This document shows, piece after piece, positions 11,901-26,900 of a DNA stretch of 64,000 bases. Below the pieces are notes generated by a model. That model was not told where the DNA came from and made no database searches. It saw only the letters and a program-made list of their open reading frames with translations. Each line of letters starts with the position of its first letter. The first letter of the stretch is position 1. Source of the DNA: Beroe forskalii (Eukaryota; Ctenophora; Nuda; Beroida; Beroidae). A program made the position numbers and the translations under genes. The DNA lies in NCBI GenBank assembly GCA_011033025.1, contig WFMF01000010.1:1251582-1315581 (forward strand). Reading direction: 5' to 3'.

Positions 11901-14900
11901 TGACCCCTATCAACTTACACCACAATCACAGATTCGCTAGATTATCAGACATACACACTGCAGTTACTAGCCACAGACATCATTCAATTAATTACACAGT
12001 GGATTACAATAATATGTGCATGTATGTGCATGTGTGTGTATGTGCGACATATTGGAGAAGGAATGCCTAGTCACATATTTCAAATAATATGTGGTAGGTG
12101 TATATGCAGGATGGTAATTTGATTGTCTTCAACTGTTCAACTGGGGCTCCAACGCCGAAGCTTCGGCATGAGCGTGTTGTGCAGGATGAGTCGTAGTAGG
12201 AAAACTTCATTTGATCAATTTACCATGCTAAACCATGATAATGACATCATTATTTAACACATATTGTTCAGACGCGGTACGATAGAATGAAAGTGTGCTG
12301 GTACAGGATAAAATGAGATAATTAATTCTTTCTGAATTTACACATTCTTGTCACAGGATGCTAGGGATTACGTTTCAAGGGTAAAAATAGAACTGACTTA
12401 AATGTACGCAGTCGCAGGTATATTAGAAGGCAAGGAAAAATCGAAGGCTTCTCAGAGCATCATCAAGGGCTTGTATTAATAAATTAAAGCATTGAGTTAT
12501 GAGCATGAGGAGTAAAGCATTAGCGGAAAAGCATTCGGAGGAAATCATTAAGAGAGGTTTAATGGTTGGACCAAGACATTTCAGAAGCCATTTCTACCTT
12601 TCTACCAATGAGTTCTTTGAGTTGAATTGAATTCTGCAGGTTCCTATACTTATCAAGAAAGCACAGAGGGTTAAGGTTAATGTTGTAGTAACCGTGATAA
12701 AATTTAGAAAAACAAAATTATTGTAGCCTTTGATTCTAACACTTCTCCATTCTTTTCCAAAAAGTACCATGGAAATTTGAAAGGTATTCAAATTATTATC
12801 GGAGCAAAATATTTATAAATTTTTACCCTATCATAGTTTATTTTTTATTATGCGAAAATATGTAAAAATATTGGTGCTCGATAAATTAGACTTATCAAGC
12901 CCTCAGTAGTCCGAAATTAATTAAAATAATAACTTAATTATCGAAAGTTTGTAAAAATCCAATAAACATTGGCATAAAAACATCAACACTGGTTCCAAGT
13001 GCCATAGGCAGACCAAGTAATATAAAGTACGATTGAATGCCTAATATATGGAATGTTTTATAACTTTATAAGTTTTCAGAAACAATACTGTTTTGCAGCC
13101 GCAATAATACTATGCCTCTTGCCAAATACCTATGTTTCAGTCAATATCTAGCTTAGAAACTTAGAATGAATAAAATAGGAAAAGGCCATTGCCGATTTAA
13201 TCGAAAACGATTCGTAATAACAGAATAACAGAATAACAAATGGTCCTTTTGGATTTCATCCGAATCAATCGAGATCTTATTGCTCTATTGAACTATTGAG
13301 GCCAGCGCAAAATTTGATATACTCACGCTGGCAAATGTCCGTTTCTGACAGCCCCCTTCCCTCGACCTGATGGTAGCCATAGACACACTGGTCACAGTGG
13401 GGCCCTGCTGTCGAGTGGGCACACTCCAGACACCGCCCTCCGTCACCTGAAGTGGAATGAGGATATGGGGATGGGGATTTCAACATTGCAAAACAGGACA
13501 AAAACTGTGGGGTGAGAAATGATAAAATCATCATGATTCCGATTTTGTAAAAGTCGATTTTATATTAGAGAACCCCTTTTAATTTGAAGGTTTTACATTC
13601 AAAGCAACAGATGTAGCATTTAATTGCAGGAATGGAAGAATTCAAGTGGAGAAGTATATTTCACACTTCATTCATTCGCCATATTAACAGTACCGTTTAT
13701 GGGTTAAGGCTGCTATTAGTTTGGTGATGAAAACTTAAAGCCAGCGAAAAGTCGTGAAGAATGTGACAATCCCTGAAAACTTAAATATATGATAGAAATA
13801 TGTGAATATAAGGATAATGAATAACGGACTTTTGATAATATTGGACCACTTGTTAGTTGTTTTTGAGGAGCCAATCCTTCTTTGATATCATCGCAAATTC
13901 TGCATAAGGTACCAAAGCAATAAAAGTATTAAGCCCATTTCTAAGACCTAAGTTGATGAATGAACTTACCAGTTTGAGCGTAGAGCTGCTCATCGAACTC
14001 ACACTTGTCCGTGTGTCCGTTACACGAGCACTCTGAAAGGAGGGTGGGTAAGGGAAAAGAAAAGTTGCTCACTACTCACAGTGCAGTGGAATGGAAAGCA
14101 GACACAACAATAAGGTGTAGATTATTTTGTGAAATTCATACGCCAATCAGCCCCCCCCCCCTTTACCCAACCCCCTCTTACCATACAGCCACCCCTTGAC
14201 AGCTTGACCCCATTGTACAAAGTTTAATCTACAGACTGCATAATTATAAGAGGTGCGTGTTGTACTACCCAGTGACAATACCGGAACACTCCCCCACACC
14301 GGAAATGAATATGTAACAATCCCTGCTCCCTAGTCACTAGTGATGAATAATCCGACCACTCCAAGGCCGATCCTCCATTAATATCTTTTAGGCTGGCGTC
14401 AATTGGTAGGCCATGATGCTTTCACTGGTCGGCAATCTTTGTTTCAACACTACCACGTACATACACAGTACAACACGAAGACTATTTTCCCGAAGCACGT
14501 ATTTCGCCTGATCAAACACATTGTGCTAAACGGCGCGCATGAGAAATAGGCGGGTAGGATGACGTCATTATCATAGCTCAATGTAGTGAGTTGATGATGT
14601 TGATCCGCCTATTTCTCTCACTCGTCGTTTATACGAGATCATTTGCATGTGGTCTGCTCCTGCAGAGCTCTGTTGACGTGTTCTGTCCCAGCTCAGGGGG
14701 AACCTAACCGGTTATTTCATTATCCCACATTTTATTAGGTTTGCAGGTTAAAATATAATGTACACAGAGATAAGATGTTTTAACGTGAAACAAATTATAT
14801 ATACCTTGCAGTCTTTGTAGAATTTGAGAGGGTAGAAGAGGGGTGAACTAACGCAGGAGCAATATGGACAAATCAAGAACTTATAATTTGACACTGACGG

Positions 14901-17900
14901 CAGGAAAATATAATTAAACAAAATTTATTGAATTATAATATTATCGGCTAATTTTAAATTTTGTGTTAAAATCTCTAGCGTTCTTTCTGTGCAGTCTTAA
15001 GTACAGTAAAAAGCTAATTATCAGTCTTCTTGATGCGACTCCAATCAAATCCGAGAGTTCAGAGAAAGGTAAAAGTTCCTTGAAATCTTGGAAAATGTGT
15101 AGGATGTACATGATGGTAATTTGTCTGGAAACCTAATTAAAGGGCCATTAAAGGTGACATGATGATGTTACAGGAGAATGTAAATTGAGATGATATGGAC
15201 AGTTTCTTTCTCCAGGATGAGCAGGCGCTTCTCAGAACGTGTTATTTCTTTGATGTGGTTAACATGTACACAATTACACTGCGGTCGACCACAAATCATA
15301 GGTGGTTGAAAGTGACGTCATTGTCAGGGCTTAGAATGGTGCGTTTAAGACGCAAGACTGCCTGTGATTCAACATGCTCTGTGTGGGGACTGGGGATTGC
15401 CAGATACCAGACACTTTAATGAGTGTGTTTGTGTGTATTAGGGTACTTTTAGGATTCTTCAGTATACAGAAGACACGCAAATACCAATAATATCATCTTG
15501 ATTCTCAGAATAAGAAAATCAAAAAAGTAAACCCAATTTGAATGGTAAAGTCTTATTTTCTACAGACTACAAATCTTAAACCTTGCAAAGTAGAAACTTT
15601 CAGCGTGTTTTCTGATGAACCAATACAAAGTTTTAAGTTCCTCGCTATGAATAATACCTTGTCTTCACCCAAAGAAAAGGTATTATTTAGACTGGAAGGC
15701 TGAAAAAATCACCTCCGTATAGGTAAGTTGGAATCTAGCAGATTCCAAAATTATGGCAAAATAGACTCAATTGCTAAATTGAGTCTGCAAAAGCCATTCA
15801 TTTCGTTTTCTTAATATACTGGGTCCTGTTCGAACTCAGTTTGACGATTCTCGTCTTTCTTGGCGAGGCTCATGCTTTTCTCTACCAAAATTTCGATTTT
15901 ATTCCTTTTGCTATGTCTTAGATTCTACGCGTCTTATCGGTACAGAACTTTTTATTTATTTTGTACAACTAAAGGTCCTATTAAAGTATCGGATAAATCA
16001 AAACAAAATACTTCTCAATCTCATTGATTCGATAGTTTATGCGAGATCGTATCGTTATCAAAGTGGATTGTTTGCAAGATTATTGTGTCTGCACACACTT
16101 CACAAGTTGGTGTAGCTGCAGCAGTCAGCAATGTTTGTACAAGGTGGTGTGTGAAATGTGAGAACGTGTAACAAGCTACCTCAGACTTTCCATAACCCAA
16201 TTAGATTCCATGATCAAATCAAATCAGTGATATCATCAACATGTACACAGATTACTCTGTACACTGTCATGTATATTCGTGTGTACTGTGTAAATAATAC
16301 ACGCAGTTTTAATTCCCCTGTTTAAGGGGAAATTATGTCACCGAAGAGTGGAATGGAAACTCCTTGGAGTCAATGATTCCTAGATTTCGTAAGTTGTATG
16401 TATCTGTCCATTGCACATATAGTATCCAAGTGTGGTATGTGTGTCTGTGTCCCTAATGTGAGAATGTGTGTCTGTCTGTGTGTGTGTGTGCGAACGTGTG
16501 GTTGCCCGGAAACTGTTTGGGGTGAAGGAGACACGGCCGTTAACAATAAATTAATGATAATAATACCTTCAGAATCATTTCGTGCTAGTATGCAGCATAG
16601 GAATTCAAATTAATTCAATTCATTCTTGGAGATTCAATGCTGCATTGATATTCAGTTCACACACATACAGTATACATCCGGTGGCCAATTAATCAGGATA
16701 CCTTCTACAGAGTTACACGTGAAGAAATGCGACAATTCTCAAATTATCCAGAAAATAATATGACAAATTATCCTGTGCCCAGGCTCATATTTATAAATTT
16801 AGGAAATGTATCCAAACAAACTCGATCAGATGAATACTGAGATGGAAATATAAATTTAATGAATTATGTGGGGGCAATTTTCAATTGGTTATCCGTAACA
16901 GAACAAATTATTGCTTAAATCTGAACACTACAGCTAGCACCAGGCTGATGATGCTCTTTGTTCATAAAGTCAGAATTCAGATTTTAGAGTTTCTGAATCT
17001 TTGCAAAAAAAACCATCTTGCTTGTTTATGACAGATTTGGTATTCAACTTTCAAGCAGTATTCACGGAAGTTTTTCTGCTTGTCTTCAGCTTTTGAAGAA
17101 GGTACATATTTACACCTTTTCTATAACTAGCTGTTGGTCACGCGCACACTATGGCGGGTTAGAGTGACATCATTATCATGACACAACATGGTCAAATGAT
17201 GAAGTCAAATAGCCAATTTGTTAGACAGAGTAAGACGGTATGGTAATTGGCGGATACATTGATGCAAAAAGTGGACCTGAGGGAAATCTTATAAAAACAG
17301 AAAAAAGTGTGCAATGGGAACGAACTTTGTTTGATACATTCTTTGCTGGAATTTATTTGTTTTAATTTGTGTTCTTTGATGAAGGAGAATTCGGAAACGC
17401 TTCTTATTTGTTACAACTGAATTTAGTTCGCAGCAATTTTTCTGACTTAGTATGTTAGGTAACTCGACGATTTAGAGGCTACGATGTAGTCATATAGGCA
17501 ATTTAAGTTTTCTTATTAGTTCTGTCAAAATTTAAATATCAATCCATACAGCCGTCAGTCTATGAAATATAACATAATGCTTTATGTCAGGATAGAGATT
17601 TGAATATATAATTTACTATGATAATTGGCTTACATCGCCATCTCTAAATCAACTAAAACGCTGAGTTTGAATAGAACGTTATCCGTCATCAAATTGCTCC
17701 CTCTAAAGCCTGCTTATGACGTCAGTCAACCCTCTAACTAGTCAGCTCTACTTGACCCAATTAACCCATTTCTCTATTCCCCACGTATATATAACCATAA
17801 CGTACCTGCCGTAAAGCTATTGTGAATCCAGTTAATTCAGATCCCCTACCACTCAAGTAGTAATAATGAGTGGCGTAAAGACCGACTCTTGATCTTTGTC

Positions 17901-20900
17901 TGCCTTTTAGGACGTGCGCCAACAATTGACGAATGAAAGTGACGTCATTATCATGGATTAAAGTAGTCAATTAATGACGTTTAAACGCCTATATTTCGTG
18001 CTCAACATTAAAGATACTACCACAGCTCAGGATATGATCGTTCTTGCAAGGAGTTTATATTCTATATCCTCTAATTGTTCAGGATATATTATGGATGCTA
18101 ATTAGAATAACTTTCACTAACTTCCCTCCTATTTTACCCCAGAATCCACTCTATAGCTGCTCTATAGTGTGTGATTTCCCATGTCAATGAGGAATTGCCT
18201 TCCCGAGTGCTTTGTGCCTGCGCCAAAATTAATGAAGGACAGATTCAATTTCAATTTTTTGCATATCATTGATATAAATATTTCGTCATTATGGGACCTT
18301 GGAAATTTAGATACATGCGATTTTCAAAAATTTAGAACGTGAGCAGCGTGGAGCGCCAATCAAATATTATTAACATTTAATTTGTCCATTGATATAATAC
18401 AAATTATGAATCCCAAAATAAAATATACCAGAAATATTATAATTTATATTTATTCGTTGTATCCCTCCGGTCACGTCGTAGAGCAATCCACCAAAGTGGT
18501 CATTTACCCAACTTAAATTTAAATAATTATATCAATAGCCGAGCACGAACATAGCAAATCAAGAGACAGTTGAGAACGGCGTCACTATGATATTTCAACA
18601 TCATGATCTTCTGATATCAAAGTGTCTGTTGCGCGTCCTGGCTAGGGTTTTGCAGCACACATGATAATCAACAGCTGGCTAGGGTTTTCCAGTTCACATG
18701 ATATTCAACACAACTCGGCGAGTATTATATTTATCTTTGAAATTACGGCCCTGGAGACGGACTGGGGTGTAATGCGTCGAACTTTCGCTTTGGAGCCGCA
18801 CGCGGCACGTACGTCAACAGCCAATTAGCGGCCAGATAGAAAAGTGATTGAATTGTGAAATATTCAATAGCCTAGCGCACATATTTCAGAATATATATAT
18901 TATATATATAACATATGTTTTGCCGAACATTGAGGACATTTCAGAGGGTGGAGTAGGAGTTGCATATGTAGTATATAATATAGGTTGCGCGCCGAGATGT
19001 AGCACTAAAGTATGTCGCCGTAAGACGAGGAGAGAACTTAAACAACGCTCTTTTTTATTCGTCAAATAATAATATATCATAAATATATAGAGGTACGTTT
19101 TGACACATTATCATAGGTTGTCAGAGTACATATATAATATAACATGCTCGTAGTGCGACGTTTTATTATATAAACATCGTCTTATTATTCTTCCTGCGCA
19201 AGCATTTCGTTATATCATATATATATTTCTTCTTCTCCGTCTTCAGAGTCCAGTTTAGGCTTCTTCATACTAAACAGGAGGTATACATATGGCAGGAGGT
19301 CAAGTTAGTGACGACATTATCATCGTCTAACACGGTCAATTGGTTACGATAATCTGCTGGAGCAACTTCCGCAGCTCCTCTAGCTCAGACACGAGGATGT
19401 TGCCGCGGTCTAGTAACATCATATATAAGGATATAAAGCGATACATTTCTCCAAGTTTATATAGCCAGAGATTTTGTGTCGACTCCGATCAGGCGATCCC
19501 CACCCACTGCTTAATCCACCGAATATAGCACAGATCTCACAATTGCTATCTGACGCCGTTATTTGCTTTGGAATAGTGAGTTTTTGTCGTTTGACCGCCT
19601 ATTTTTCCTTTTTAGAGATCTGCAAATTATCTAGTGATCGTTATTTTGTGCTGACATTGATCGTTGCGATGTAGGTCCGCAGTAAGTGCAAACTGAAATG
19701 CTTGTAACAGACGATGCTGGTACGCCAGAGTACGGGTATGTCGCATGATCGTTGATCAAAATATAGCTGATTATATCATATCATTGTCGACACTCACTAT
19801 AGATCCAAAATCAAAAATAATCTTACACGTTAATTGTTGGAGTTTCATTTGGTTTAACATATTGAATAAGTGTTATCATTTTTTAAGAGTAGTCTTGAAT
19901 TGTAGTCGTACTTAGTACTTGAATATATTTGTACTTTAGATTTTATTATTTTATATTATCCGACTCTTGAGTACTACAACAGCTTGTTTTGTACGTTATA
20001 TTTCCTAATATAATGCGCCTTTGGAGTCCGTTTTACCACTTGACATGTTTCGTCGTTTTATTATTTGACAAAATATCGGCGCAGGGAATTACATGAATCA
20101 AGTCCGTCGTTTTTTGATTTATAATTAGGTATGACATACTATATTTTCGTTTAAGTTTTAGATTTTGTGATAAGCGCGGATACCTATTTTCACATAACTT
20201 TGAATTGTGCCGCTAGAACTTTCACTTTCACCGTTGTTTATTGCCCCTTATATCAATTGAAAAATAACGGAATTCCATTCGCTTGGAATTTCTCGGGAAA
20301 CCCAGAATGTTGGTTGATGAAAACTCCGAATTTCTGAAACGTATCGTGGCACATAATACTCAATAAAATGCTGCATGAACCACAAGTCTGCCACCCTGCA
20401 TACGACCAACGGACGGTTCAACCTCACAAACTCCACATTTCTAACTCTAACATTACCGTAAGTCTCGCCAGCCTACATATTCTGTATAACACACTTTACT
20501 GTCTTCATACTTTGACTCTTTGTTCGCAGAATATACGAATATATTATGTTTATTATAATAGTGCAGTCTTATTATATCCCGCGTGCAGCAGTCTTAACAA
20601 TGGTTAATTTTGTTACTAAATTACTAATTAGTTCAGCAGCGCGTGGTAGCTCCATAATTCGAGTTCTACGAATCAGCGAGGGAGAGGTAGTTAAGAGTCG
20701 TTAAGTCACCGGTAACTGTCCGTCGGTGTTTTACTTGAATATATTATATATAGCCTGCTGCAGGCTTATTCCAGTTGAGCTGCTTTACCAAATCCGATAC
20801 AGCCCGAGTTAATAAATGTCATAGACTTCTCTTTGTTTTGCTGATATATATATTACATTGATCGTTATGATGGGATGCCAAAAATATGCCATGAATGCTC

Positions 20901-23900
20901 TGCGTACAGATAGCTAATGTACCGCTTAAGTACCGCTTAATGAATTAGCTTCCTCTGAACTTTATATATCATAATATGTGATGGCTTGATCAAACCCTCG
21001 CCAGCACACCGTTCAGCCCATTACAATATTATAAAATCATTTTAATACACTAACCAGGTAAGTTAACTGCATTACACCACGCCAACTCTCGGGAGGATCA
21101 TCCGTATTATTACACAATCTCTTAAATATATTATATATTTATACGAAATATCGGCGGTTTCGTCTCGCTAACGCCCCATTTTATGCCATGATACTGACAG
21201 CATTCCTTCCTGCCACTGGCTGCGTACTGAGACCGGTACTTCACCAAGGTATTCCTAGGTTGGCGTATTCTGAGTTCCGTTATTGGATGCTGCCTGCAGC
21301 TTGCTTCTGGACATTGCACTGATATAAATAGGCGGTTACACGTCAGTAATGTGCCATGTTGAGCTGAGATAATGACGTCACACTCTCATTTGGTTCAGAT
21401 ATTGAGGAGCGCGTATAAGTAACGTTCCGCTGTTAGCTTCAAGGTTGTATCCGAATTTACATCATATGTTACGCATTTAAATATATTAGTACTCTGTCCA
21501 GTGCTGTCTCCTTTGTTTGGGTTACGAGCTCTATATTCGAGGAGATAATATGATGAGTGAGATGCAAATATAGCGTGCTTCGTTAGGCTGCTGGATACTT
21601 TGTGTGCAGTTCATGCATTGCTTGGGCGAGCGCCTATGATACCGTTGAAAACTCGTAATTTTGTACTGCTTTGATATGATCTACGAGAGCTTGTTAAAGA
21701 ATAACCATAAAGGAGAATTCAAGTCACGATCAATAATCATATGCGTACACAGTTGACAGAAGAGCAAGAAAGTCAAAGAAGGTGAGCATTATGGTGTGTC
21801 TTGGTGGTTCCTGGATTAGCGGTGCCAAGCGGACAAAAGGCTGTGTTTTCATGATGGTCAATTGTTGACAAAAGTCGACAAAACCCAAACACAAAGACTG
21901 CCAAATTGCAAAGGAACGTTCATTAACATACACATTTATATACGACTCTCACTTTTCCAGTATGCACTGTTCCTTTTCCTCCACCATTCTCCCACCCCTC
22001 CTCACCCCACACACAGGATTTCTAACGTCATCAACTCACCACTTCGTGCTGTCATAATGACGTCATCACATCCGCCTAATTATCTCACCGACACCGCAGA
22101 CTTCCCCCCACTTGCTAGTGTTATATGTACAAGTTAAAGAAAGAGAGTGGCGATGTTTCAGGACAGCCAAGGTGTATGCCAGTGCAGGGTGCGCGCGCCA
22201 CCACTCCGCGGCGCAGAGTGATGTCACTGCCATGCTTTATAATGGCACATTACTGACGTTTCCACCGCCTAGCATCCTGGAACGAGCCACAATACACTTG
22301 ACGCCTCCCTCGCTCCACCTCGGTCATTGTCTTGTCATTGCTCCGAACCAATGGGCCCCGAGTCTCTCTGCGTAGTGTTTTTCATATGCAAATCGTCTTG
22401 CGCCCCGCAATTTGCAATATATATTACATTGAAGGTGGTGGTAGTACATGTACATGATTTATATACGAGATTTGCAGCGGTGAGGGCAGCATTCGGGCAT
22501 AAGTTCACTTTTCACTTGCTCTTCGGGGATTTCTGAAGGGTGCTGCGATCCGGGCAGTGATTTCGACTTTCGAGGTAGTGATTGAGAATGGAGTGGTGAG
22601 AGAAATTGACGTTTTTTGCCATGGCACTTTCAGCGGGCTCTCTAGCTTTATTCGTGAGTGGGCCAAGACATGAGAGTTATCCCAAAATCGATACTTTTCT
22701 TTGTTGTATTTGAGTCTGTTAACGTAAATTGTGTTGTCTTTTCATAAGCTTTTTAGGAAGTGCACTTGTTTTTTACAATATCGTAACATAATAATGATAT
22801 AAGAGCGATATGAGCTCGCATTTTTCAGCTTGGCTCCCATGCAAGTCCCTGATGCCTCTTACAAGGGGTTCAATTTTAGTTCGCGTTTTACTGAAACGTG
22901 GTTAGATTTTAGATTTTTAATTGCCGATAGCATTCTAATGATTTGAAATGAAGGATAATTTTCAGCTTTTTTATAATTCACTACGGTCAAGACTACCAGT
23001 TATGAAAAATTTCAAAAAGAAATTCGTGCAGTAACTTACATTTCACACATGAATATAAACAGAATAGCACCATTTACTATCTTTTCTTCAACAGCGAATT
23101 GCAATACTCTATTTTATAATAATTCCATCAAAAACATACCAACAGACACGACATACATTGGTATTCACTACTTTAATACTTTGACAAGTCTTTAATTGAA
23201 TTGACTAACGCTTAATCGATATAATATTGTACATTCGGTATTATTTGATGTTATGATATTGATAACTGTTTTCTGTGTTTTTTGTTCTTTATATTTGCTT
23301 CAACTTATTAAGAGTTGCTAGTTCCACTGTGGATAATTACTACTTTCAAACTTAAACTAATCGCAGCATATGATATTTTTAAGCTCAAATATCTTTTGTA
23401 TCAACAAAACGTTTCCAACTGAAATATTTTCATCAATTTGTCTAGAATAGCTAAGTAAGTCACTCCAATGGGACTGCTGCTAAGACCTACTGCCAACACA
23501 ATCTTAATGGAGTAACCTCCTTACTGCACAGAGTCGGGGACAGATGTTGTTGATTCGCCGTAGTAGTCATTAGACTTCACACGGAAGCTTTTTACGAACA
23601 GAAGCTGAAGTTTAGAAAGGATCTCTACAGTAAAAGCTTAATGTAATGAATCGAATTTTGAAGGGTTTGATTTTCTATCATCTAAGTGAAATTTAAACTA
23701 TCTAAAAACGGTTATGGACGGCTTCATTCATTCTTGTAACATTTTTGTTGTAAGATTGTTACTTTTTTAAGTGGTTGTAAGATTGTTACTTTTTTAAGTG
23801 GTTACAGCTTCACAATTTACTCCTATGATCTATAACTTCCAATACAGAATATTCGCAGTACATAAATTACTTGGTGTTGAAATCACCAAAGCATGATTCC

Positions 23901-26900
23901 CTCTCAGCTTTCAGCCACCATTCCTGTGCGCGCTATCAAACCCCTGCAGTTATAAACGGGTCATAAATACTATCCAACGCGGCGGCGGCGTGCAGGCTCT
24001 TTTATCCCCAAATGCATGCCCTATGACTAATTCTCAAGCACCCTATATTCCAACACCTATTATTTTATTATATTATTAAAGCGCTTGCATCCACCCTATA
24101 TATTCAATGATCATGTTAATCATTTCGCTGCTTCACCGAGCTGCATTCGTCACATTAATTATACCAGACCGCTTCTTCAACAGATCGTGAAATGAGTGAG
24201 GGTCGGGATATATATGAGTGAGTGTCTGCATGGAAAGTTGGCTTATATCGACACCTACAGCCCCCCGCTTTAAAGCCATGATAGTGACATGATCTTTAAC
24301 CTTCCATTACTTGCACGCAGCCTATAAGAGGCTCTGCAGTCTTGTGTCGTTTGTAAAAGTATAATTATTTTAGTGCTCGACAAAGGTGTAGAATCCTGCT
24401 AATTCTCTACTCGGAAATGGTGTCTAGATATTATCATGCGTATCTTTACCGTTGTCGTTCAGTGGATTTAAGGCTCTTTTGAGACCTCTAAATGAGCCTC
24501 AAAGTGTTTTCTACTTTCGCATAATATCTCTACATAGCTTTCCTCTCGTTTCCTTCAATTAGTATGAAATTTGCATCCATTATCATTATCATTTGATTCT
24601 CCTGTACAACGGTGAACTGATTATCATTCATTGCATCGTTCTGTGAAAGGAGTTGACTGTTACCAACGTCAAATAAGCAGCAAGCAAGGGAAGCAATCAA
24701 GGGATTCCAAGACATGGTCATCAACATACTATTATATATATTCAAACGGAAGATTTCAACATTTCATCATTTAGCCACCATCGTATTTCTTGCAAATCGT
24801 AGTAACCTGCCAGAAATCTGCAGCAAATCACCAGCAAATCGGTCATTATAACACAGCATAGGTATACATATATCTATTGCAGCAGCAGCCCTGATCAGCA
24901 TGATAAAAAGTAGCCCCCAAGAATATTATATATACTGTATTATATATTATCTAAACACTCGTTAGAACGAACAAGTTCTTTACTTCTGTAGCTAATTACC
25001 AAATATGCAAGAAGAGGCAGTTTAACATTGAGCATTTTTAATGATAATCTATCCTAATAATCTAAGGGCACTACATACGTTAACCACCATAACAGGGTTC
25101 AAAAAGACTTTCAATATACTTTCCAAGTGTTGTGAGGCGGCTATACCTGATAATACCTTGGAACTCTCAACCAAATTTCTGGTCTCCCTTGGTCTGGTTT
25201 AAAATGGAACGACCATAATCTGTCGAGCATTACAATGACTAAATACTATCTCACTTTTCAAGTTGTGCAGCCGCCTCGACTTCATTTCGGCGGCATCTGG
25301 CATCTGTCAGTTAAAAGGTATTACAATTCTAGGAGCAGTCCCCTTTTCACTTCTAAACAAAGTCCTGCTATTATGACTACCGTCTTCGGTCCTGGCTATC
25401 CTACTGCTGCAGTCTGTGGAATATGGATTGCAATTCACAGTCTAACACAACAATAAGGTACAAATGGTTGAAGCAGAACTTCCATGATCACCTTTCCCAT
25501 TGAAGGTTACAGGCTTCATGACACGTGCAACAACTCATAGGAAATAAAACGTGATTTTCGAAGTACAGTGAAGGTTAGGTATACACTATATACACCGTTA
25601 TCAGAATTTAAGTTATCTTATATTTCAATAAACTGAATACTGTGGCATCTAACTCAAGGAAATGAATGTATAGACTTATAGAGACCGCGATTTAGACAAA
25701 ATATTATCCAATGAAGTGAATTTATATTCCAATCCATTATATTCACTAATAGATAATAATTGACTTTCTGTGAGCTTTTGTTACTGTTCATTATTACTGG
25801 GTTGTACTGTATTATGTACATTCTGATTTTAGATATTACTGCAACGACTATGATAAAAACTTACCGTATTTTTACGTACAATCGTATTTCAAAATAGCGA
25901 TTTCATCAAGAATATCCAAATGATTATTATATCCGCCTTGCCAATAATTCACATTGGCAAGTTTTGTAGAGTATTGTTTAGAATCGCGTGTACATTTTGT
26001 GGCTTGTACTTTTCTGTGTACGTACTTGCATACCAAATACTGGAAGACAGTAAGGTTTTATTAATCGATCTAGCGATATTAACAAATCAGTTTAAACATT
26101 TTTATAATATTGATAGCTATAATCTGAATTAACAGTCCTAATTATCTTCTCCTTGTTTTCTTTTCGTGATGTCGTGGGGCCTGTAAGAACGGCTTCTCAA
26201 GTAGCTCAGAGCAATAGAAATATATCGCTCATTAAACTTTGCATTTTATATCAATTTCATATCTTAACAAAGCAAGCTATAAATGAGACTTCATATTATC
26301 GTACAATATCTGGTCTGTATTAGTTGTGCTTCGGAATTCGTCTCAGTAATTTCCATGATATCTGAAAATCTAAGCAGAATATGATATCCACTCATGACCA
26401 CTAGGTTGTAAGAATTACATCATTATCATAGCTAAAAATTTTCAACAGATGGCGTTATGCCATCAGTCTTTTGAACTGATCCTCCATCATTACAAGCGTT
26501 CCAATTATTTTCCTTTAGATAACATCTCAACGAGCAATTTTATTGGTTGTTGCGTTTTATATTATCCTTTCATGTTCATAATTAAATTTCATAAGAAGGA
26601 AATTTCATCTTTTTTCTAAATTAGGACACTTTTCAATGTTTATTTTGCAGGCATCATCATATAAGAATGATAAGAAATATGATTATTCAATCCTTCAAGA
26701 GCCACATTCGTCAAATTTAGGCAAATCAACTTCACTAATAAAGGATCTATTTATACTTTTATTTATAGCGAGCTTGTTCTCTTATCGCTGTAAGCCAATA
26801 TAGGAAGTACTCATGATGAGTAGCTACTACCTAAAGAGCATTCTTAGTAGTGGTGAAGTAGCACATGAGTCCTTTTATCATCTTCACAAATTTCTTCAAA

